A stretch of 64,000 bases of DNA, taken from contig NZ_JAPNLE010000001.1 in assembly GCF_026627925.1 (NCBI RefSeq), positions 1 through 64,000 on the forward strand, read 5' to 3'. A program made the translations under genes and the position numbers. Positions 59,526 through 64,000 of this stretch are shown piece after piece. Position 1 is the first letter of the stretch. The number at the start of each line of letters is the position of its first letter. The DNA is from Cupriavidus sp. D39 (GTDB lineage Bacteria; Pseudomonadota; Gammaproteobacteria; Burkholderiales; Burkholderiaceae). Under the pieces are notes generated by a model. That model was not told the DNA's origin. It worked only from the letters and a program-made list of their open reading frames with translations, and searched no databases.

Positions 59526-60754
59526 TCGAGGAGCGGCCCGCGCGGCCGCCCATCATTGGCAAAATTCGTCCGGGCATCAAAGTCCTGACGAAAAAGGCCC
59601 GCGACAACGAGCGCGCGGTCAAGCTCCACGATTCGCTGCTCGCCCAGGGCAAATCGTTCGAGACGATCGAGAAGGAAATTGAGCGCGCGACGGGCCTCCG
59701 AAATTCAATGGCCCCCAAGAATGTCGGCTGGTTCACTTGCCGACGCTCGGACTTCACGAATCCGGCCATAGCCGACGAGATCCTGGAGCGGCACGGTGAG
59801 GATCGCGGGGATGGTCTGAAACTCTGGCGCTTCCCCGTTCTATTCGCCTTCGACGACTGGCTGAGCAACATGCCCAACCAGCTCGCCGCGTGGGGGACGA
59901 GCGGTCGCCAGTTCTTCTCCGAATACGGGGCTGACGGGCGGCGCTACTGCAAGACCTACGCCCCGCCGGAGAAGGACCCCCGTGCCAGCCGCGTCAAGCG
60001 CAATTTCGGTGGCAGGACGATCATCCTGCGACAGGATGATGCGATCCCGGACGGCATCTGCGACCCCGCACAATGCCCGCAGTACCAAGCTAGGTCGTGC
60101 AACATGTCTGCCTCGATCTTCTTTGCCATCCCGGGAATTAGGGGGCTTGGTTTGATCGAACTGCCTACGAACTCTATTTATGTCCTCCAAAAGGCTTTTG
60201 CCGCCATGCAGACCGTCTCGCTCGCGCGAGGTGGCCGGCTGGTGGGCGTGCACTTCTGGCTGAGCAAGCTGGAGGCCGAGATAAGTCGCATCGACGAGAA
60301 CGGGCGCCCTGTCCGGCAGAACCAGATGCTCACTATGCTGGATGCGGAGATCGACCTCGGTGCGCTGTTGGACGGCGGCGATCAGGTGCCTCAGGCCATC
60401 GAGGCGGCTAGCCAGGCTGTCGGCGCACTGGAGGCGCCGGCCGCGGCGGCTTCCCAGGCTGACGATGCGGGGGATCGCACCTCGGCCCAGGTAGGCCAGC
60501 CTGGTCTGGTCGAAGGGGATCCCGACGACAAGGCGCATCAGTTGGAGGATTTGATTGCGCGCTTGGGTCTTGCGAGCGAAGACGATCGCCAGGGCCTCAG
60601 GGTCTACGCACACTTCCACTACGGCAAGGGATGGTTCAAGCGTCCCAACGATCTGAGCAGCCTGATCGACGAGATGCAGGCTTCGTTGTCTGATCCGGCC
60701 TCGTTCCGGGCACGTGTGCACGCCACCGCCAGTGAGGCGCGTGCCACCGCCTGA
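59477..60754 (+). CDS. Gp3/RDF-like protein ('hydrolase or metal-binding protein')
   Basis: A 425-residue protein with AAGGAG upstream. PPIIGKIRPGIKVLTKKA opens the family; the centre has CDPAQCPQYQARSCNMSASI followed by GLIELPTNSIYVLQKAF, resembling the Cys-bearing core of recombination directionality factors of the Gp3 type. Related database entries are often labelled 'hydrolase or metal-binding protein'. Residues 305-345 are an Ala/Gly linker, then a C-terminal helical domain. A role in recombination or excision control of the replicon is possible; evidence is limited to motif resemblance. Confidence 0.6.
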   Translation: MHAPITYSEFGPARSLIEERPARPPIIGKIRPGIKVLTKKARDNERAVKLHDSLLAQGKSFETIEKEIERATGLRNSMAPKNVGWFTCRRSDFTNPAIADEILERHGEDRGDGLKLWRFPVLFAFDDWLSNMPNQLAAWGTSGRQFFSEYGADGRRYCKTYAPPEKDPRASRVKRNFGGRTIILRQDDAIPDGICDPAQCPQYQARSCNMSASIFFAIPGIRGLGLIELPTNSIYVLQKAFAAMQTVSLARGGRLVGVHFWLSKLEAEISRIDENGRPVRQNQMLTMLDAEIDLGALLDGGDQVPQAIEAASQAVGALEAPAAAASQADDAGDRTSAQVGQPGLVEGDPDDKAHQLEDLIARLGLASEDDRQGLRVYAHFHYGKGWFKRPNDLSSLIDEMQASLSDPASFRARVHATASEARATA

Positions 60755-60774
60755 TTGATTTTGCTGTTCCTCTC

Positions 60775-60799
60775 ATGGTCACCCCGTTGGGGTGGCCAT
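60775..60799 (+). promoter_or_regulatory. Leader stem-loop before the SbcD-like gene
   Basis: ATGGTCACCCC (60775-60785) pairs with GGGGTGGCCAT (60789-60799), 11 bp with one G-T pair, followed by TTTC. Either a weak terminator or a leader stem; GGAGG and ATG 60849 follow. Confidence 0.55.
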
Positions 60800-60848
60800 T
60801 TTCATTTGGTGCCCGCGCGGCGCCACTTCCCATTCCTGGAGGTCTCTC

Positions 60849-62234
60849 ATGCAACACGAAGGCGCGCGCTTGCGCATGGCGCATTTTTCCGATCTGCATT
60901 ACTCGCCCGGGCACTTGACCGAGGCGGAACGGTGTTTCGGCTTTGCCGTGGAGGACGCAATCGCAGCGGAGTGTGACGTTGGGGTGGTGTCGGGAGATTC
61001 GACTGACCACCGTCTTGACGCACACACACCGGCGCTTGGTGCCCTGGGCCGTCGAATCCACCAACTCTCTGGAGCTATGCCAGTCCTGATGTTGCAGGGG
61101 ACGTTCAGCCATGAGCCGCAGGGCACGCTGGACCTGTTCCGCCTCATCGGGGCACGGTATCCAGTCTATGTCGCGGATCGCATCCATCAGGTGGCGCTGC
61201 GCGCGGGCGTCTTCATCCCGTCCGAGGGGCCACTGTTCACCCGGCCCGAAATGGACGGGCTGGTGGCCGGCGGCTTGCCGGACGTGGTCTTTACTTGCGT
61301 GCCGACGGTCAACAAGGCAGTGCTGGCGTCGGTGGCGGGTGTCGCTGCGGCCGCCACGGCGCTGGGGGATCATCTGTCTGCGTTTCTGGTTGCCGCCGGC
61401 GCCGTCAATCAACAGCTGCGGGGCCTCGGCGTCCGGACTGTCGGTGTGTCCCATGGCACGGTGAATGGCTGTCTCACTGAGCACGGCGTGCCAATGGCGG
61501 GTTTCGATCACGAGTTCACTATCGGGGCGCTGTTCGCTGCGCAGTGCGATGCCTTCATGCTCGGCCACATCCACCGCTGCCAGCAATGGGAACGGGAGGG
61601 GCGAGTTGTTGCGTATCCGGGGTCGATCGGACGCTTTCACTACGGGGAGGAAGGCGAGAAGTCCTACCTCCAATGGTCAGTGGCACCAGGCAACTCGGTG
61701 GCCACGCCGGTCGTGACGCCAGCTAGGGAAACGGTCTGTTTCGACTTCAATGGTCCGCCTGACATGCAACAGCTTGCCGTGGCAGCCGCTACCGCTGCTG
61801 ACAAGTTCTTCCGCATCCGGTGGACGATCGACGAGGAGCACCGGCAACTGGTGGATCGTGAGGCGATCTGCGCGCTGTTTGGCGCAGCCGCCGAGGTGAA
61901 GCTGGAAGGCCGGGTCTTGCCGGCGGTGCGAAGCCGTGCCGAGGGCATCAGCCGGGCCGCAACGCTGGCCGAGAAGGTGGAACGCTGGGGCGAGCTCGCC
62001 GCGGTCGATACCTCCCGTCTGGTGGAATATCTGCCTGTGCTGGAGAGCCTGGACGCACAGGCCATCGTCGATCTGGAGCTTGCCGAACTGGCGGACGCTG
62101 TTGTGCCGGTGGTGAGCGCTGCTCCCGCCCCGGCGGTGCCGGCGTTCGCACCGCCAGCGCCAGCACCTACGCCTGCTACCGCGCCAGCGCTCGATTGGCT
62201 GTCCGATGATCTGTTTGCCGGCGAGCCGGCCTAA
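60849..62234 (+). CDS. SbcD-like metallophosphoesterase
   Basis: A 461-residue calcineurin-like phosphoesterase: FSDLH (13-17), GDSTDHR (49-55), the GNHE-equivalent GTFSHE, GVSHGT, and GHIH (239-242) supply the two-metal site. The last 50 residues are a Pro/Ala linker ending DWLSDDLFAGEPA. In the SbcCD/Mre11 nuclease this subunit cuts DNA ends and hairpins; the SbcC-like gene lies two genes downstream. GGAGG precedes the ATG. The canonical Asn of GNHE is Thr-Phe-Ser here, so activity may be modified. Confidence 0.8.
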   Translation: MQHEGARLRMAHFSDLHYSPGHLTEAERCFGFAVEDAIAAECDVGVVSGDSTDHRLDAHTPALGALGRRIHQLSGAMPVLMLQGTFSHEPQGTLDLFRLIGARYPVYVADRIHQVALRAGVFIPSEGPLFTRPEMDGLVAGGLPDVVFTCVPTVNKAVLASVAGVAAAATALGDHLSAFLVAAGAVNQQLRGLGVRTVGVSHGTVNGCLTEHGVPMAGFDHEFTIGALFAAQCDAFMLGHIHRCQQWEREGRVVAYPGSIGRFHYGEEGEKSYLQWSVAPGNSVATPVVTPARETVCFDFNGPPDMQQLAVAAATAADKFFRIRWTIDEEHRQLVDREAICALFGAAAEVKLEGRVLPAVRSRAEGISRAATLAEKVERWGELAAVDTSRLVEYLPVLESLDAQAIVDLELAELADAVVPVVSAAPAPAVPAFAPPAPAPTPATAPALDWLSDDLFAGEPA

Positions 62235-62275
62235 CCCTTGAACATGCGAGCCATGTTCCGATAGCCCCACGGGGC

Positions 62276-62392
62276 TATCGAAACTCGAGTTTACCCCGCG
62301 TCTCAGACGCATCGACCCGCTGTATCCATCTTCTTCCCTTGACCCTGACGGGTGCTTCCCGTCCGGGGCGCACTCCGTCCCATTTGGAGTGC
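62276..62392 (+). promoter_or_regulatory. Repeated leader element copy 8 with Shine-Dalgarno hairpin
   Basis: GCGTCTCAGACGC (62297-62309), ATCGA (62310-62314); a TATCGA at 62276-62281 lies 15 nt upstream. Stem-loop ACGGG (62348-62352)/CCCGT (62358-62362), then GCACTCC (62370-62376)/GGAGTGC (62386-62392), a perfect 7-bp stem holding the ribosome site four bases before ATG 62396. Confidence 0.65.
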
Positions 62393-62395
62393 ATC

Positions 62396-62923
62396 ATGAT
62401 TTTGTATCCCGCGGGCCCGGAATGGACCCATACCTTTGACGCAGACATCGCCACGTCCGAGATGGCCGCGCGTGTCACCACCGCTCACGGCTTCACGCGC
62501 AGCTCACTGTTCCAGCCCTTCGGTGCTGGACGAGGTGCCGTGATCGCGCAGCGCGACCATATCCTGCTCATGGCTTTGCATACCGACGCCGGCCATGGCT
62601 GGTTCTCGGTGGCGCCCTCGCTGGCCCTACAGCAGTTGCTCTGGTCCCTGTCCAACGGGCTGACCAGCCAGTGGAGCGAGCGCGAGCTGAAGATCCTGAC
62701 CGGCTGCCGCACTTGGCCGGAAGTAGCCAACCTGGCCGGCAAGCAGTACGCCGCCGCGGTACGTTCGGTTGAGCGTGCGTTGCAGGGACTGCCGGAAGCG
62801 CAAACGCCCCCGGTGTCCGCTCTGTTGCCGGAAATGCCCGTGGATGAGTCCGGGTTGCTGGAATTGCCTGGCAACTACATGTCCTACATGCAGACCGATG
62901 AGGAGCTGTCATGCGCCCGCTGA
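62396..62923 (+). CDS. Hypothetical protein between the SbcD- and SbcC-like genes
   Basis: A 175-residue protein: MILYPAGPEWTHTFDADIAT, GAVIAQRDHILLMALHTDAG, LQQLLWSLSNGLTSQWSERE. No known motif. Behind leader copy 8 and overlapping the SbcC-like start by 13 bases, so translation is coupled; it may be a third subunit of the SbcCD-like complex. Confidence 0.6.
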   Translation: MILYPAGPEWTHTFDADIATSEMAARVTTAHGFTRSSLFQPFGAGRGAVIAQRDHILLMALHTDAGHGWFSVAPSLALQQLLWSLSNGLTSQWSERELKILTGCRTWPEVANLAGKQYAAAVRSVERALQGLPEAQTPPVSALLPEMPVDESGLLELPGNYMSYMQTDEELSCAR

Positions 62924-64000
62924 AGCTGACCCTTTCGGGATTCCATGGGGTACGCGACGGCATGCGCCGCGAAAGCGTTACCCTGGACCTCACTGACCTG
63001 CCAACCGGCTTGATCGCGCTGGTGGGCCCGAACGGGGCCGGCAAGACGACGCTGATGGACAACCTCCATCCGTACCCGATCATGCCTAGCCATGCCGCCA
63101 AGATGTCTGCGGATGCGTTTTCCTACTGGGACCATCTCTGCGCCCCGCGCGCTGAGAAAGAACTGGTCTGGGAGCACGGCGGCAAGACTTACCGGTCGGC
63201 GTTCTCATTTCGTAATTCCGGCAAGACGCGCAAGGCGGAGTACTACCTGCTCGAGCGCGGCGCCGCTGGCAATGATGTGCCGCTGCGCCTGCCGGACGGG
63301 ACAGTGTCCGATGGCAAGGCCGATACCTACAACCGCTGTCTAGAAGGGGTCATGGGCTCGCCCGAAGCGTTCTTCACGAGCGTCTTTTCCGCGCAGAACC
63401 GCCGTCCGCTTGCCAGCTACCAGACCGGCGAGATCAAGAAGCTGCTGGCGGAGCTGCTGGGCATCGAGCACCTTCGGGATCTGTCGGCGAAAGCCGGCGA
63501 GGTGGCCAAGCTGCTCGGCCGCAATCTCGATGCGCTGCAAGGCGACGTGGTTGCCCTCATGGGCAAGCGCGATCGCGGTTCCGTGCTGGCCGGCGAGATT
63601 CGGCAGATAGGCGAACGCCTCGGTGGTGAGCGGGACGCGCGGGAGCGCGAGACTGCCAACGGCGCTAAGTTGCTGCAGGAGCGGGCCACGCTGGCGGCCA
63701 AGCAGTCCGCTGGCGCCGCTGTCGAAGCCCGCTTGCGGGAGTTGACCCAGCGCCAAAGCGAATTGACGTCGCGTAGCCGCCAGTTGGTGGCTGATGACAA
63801 GGCTGCTGGCAGTCGCGCAGCCTTGCGGCGGCGCGAGCTGGATAGCCAGGTCAGCGCTCGCAAGGCGACGCTTGCCGATGGCGACGCGATCACTGTGGCG
63901 GTAGGGCAGCGCGATGCCGTGCAGATGGAGATCGGCCGCAGTCAGGCCGAACTCGCGAAGCTGCAGAAGTCGGTCACGGAACTGGAAGCCGTACGACTGG
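62911..64000 (+). CDS. SbcC/Rad50-like SMC ATPase, 3' end beyond the window
   Basis: The visible 363 residues start MRPLKLTLSGFHGVRDGMRR and contain Walker A GPNGAGKTTLMD (39-50), VFSAQNRRPLASYQTGEIKKLL (split here as VFSAQNRRPLASYQT and EIKKLLAELLGIE, the Q-loop region), then a long coiled coil rich in Glu, Arg, Gln and Ala (about residue 190 onward). GAGGAG precedes the ATG at 62911. It would pair with the SbcD-like protein to process DNA ends. The Walker B/C-terminal half lies outside. Confidence 0.85.
   Translation, partial: MRPLKLTLSGFHGVRDGMRRESVTLDLTDLPTGLIALVGPNGAGKTTLMDNLHPYPIMPSHAAKMSADAFSYWDHLCAPRAEKELVWEHGGKTYRSAFSFRNSGKTRKAEYYLLERGAAGNDVPLRLPDGTVSDGKADTYNRCLEGVMGSPEAFFTSVFSAQNRRPLASYQTGEIKKLLAELLGIEHLRDLSAKAGEVAKLLGRNLDALQGDVVALMGKRDRGSVLAGEIRQIGERLGGERDARERETANGAKLLQERATLAAKQSAGAAVEARLRELTQRQSELTSRSRQLVADDKAAGSRAALRRRELDSQVSARKATLADGDAITVAVGQRDAVQMEIGRSQAELAKLQKSVTELEAVRL

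Noticed and set aside
1..64000. CRISPR arrays
   Set aside because: No regularly spaced direct repeats with unique spacers were seen. The eight leader elements are kilobases apart and precede genes.
1..64000. tRNA and rRNA genes, or a tRNA-type attachment site
   Set aside because: I found no cloverleaf-like sequence or rRNA segment by eye. A covariance search was not possible, so a missed tRNA cannot be fully excluded.

Overview
The window is high-GC DNA whose gene content points to a betaproteobacterium of the order Burkholderiales (Cupriavidus/Ralstonia/Burkholderia-like). This is inferred from codon use, the efflux and LysR gene types and the IS families; no rRNA or other phylogenetic marker is present. 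Most of it reads as the backbone of a large mobile replicon (megaplasmid or integrative element), because it carries a PRTRC cassette, a MoxR/DUF3150/VWA block, a Gp3/RDF-like protein, SbcD/SbcC-like genes, a bactofilin operon and many small genes of unknown function.

Layout. 1-3801 (minus strand): a compact run of overlapping genes: an edge-truncated gene, a Gp37/Gp68 (DUF5131) protein, an FtsK-gamma-like winged helix, a DUF1173 protein, an internally deleted UvrD-like helicase remnant and a hypothetical protein. 3.9-17.3 kb (plus): a family of duplicated unknown genes. One copy is split by a nested insertion: an IS21-family element (6225-15417, 5-bp target duplication TCCCT) whose istA is itself split by a 5,827-bp tyrosine-recombinase-trio element (7-bp core repeats). 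Removing each insertion restores the reading frame exactly. 17.3-20.7 kb: an adenine methylase-SNF2 helicase fusion. 21.1-22.4 kb: a SMEK-domain protein on the minus strand. 22.8-28.7 kb: the PRTRC cassette (ParB, E, C, F, B, A, ThiF), which contains the parts of a ubiquitin-like conjugation pathway: E1-like ThiF, a protein with an E2-type active-site motif, a beta-grasp-like small protein and a JAMM peptidase. 28.9-37.8 kb: short unknown genes, a lipoprotein and the MoxR/DUF3150/VWA block. 37.9-55.6 kb: an inserted detoxification/efflux module (MFS, YdcZ-like, LRAT-like, RND pump with outer-membrane factor, hydrolases, SDR, ChaC, GST and three LysR genes), ended by an IS5/IS3 chimera. 57-64 kb: backbone again (bactofilin operon, RDF-like protein, SbcD/SbcC-like genes).

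Two regulatory themes stand out. First, eight backbone transcription units begin with the element GCGTC-N3-GACGC-ATCGA; in five of them a -10-like hexamer lies exactly 13 nt upstream. Most backbone genes are then preceded by a GC stem-loop whose arms change sequence but keep pairing, and several have their Shine-Dalgarno paired into a second hairpin. Second, the efflux/detox module has at least four copies of a dyad TTGTCTCC-N5-GGAGACAA in front of its units.

Caution on sequence quality: five genes (PRTRC B, a large unknown gene, the VWA-like gene, the MFS gene and the bactofilin) are each broken by a single missing base that adding one G to a G run on the coding strand would repair. This pattern suggests homopolymer errors rather than five independent mutations, so these genes may be intact in the organism.
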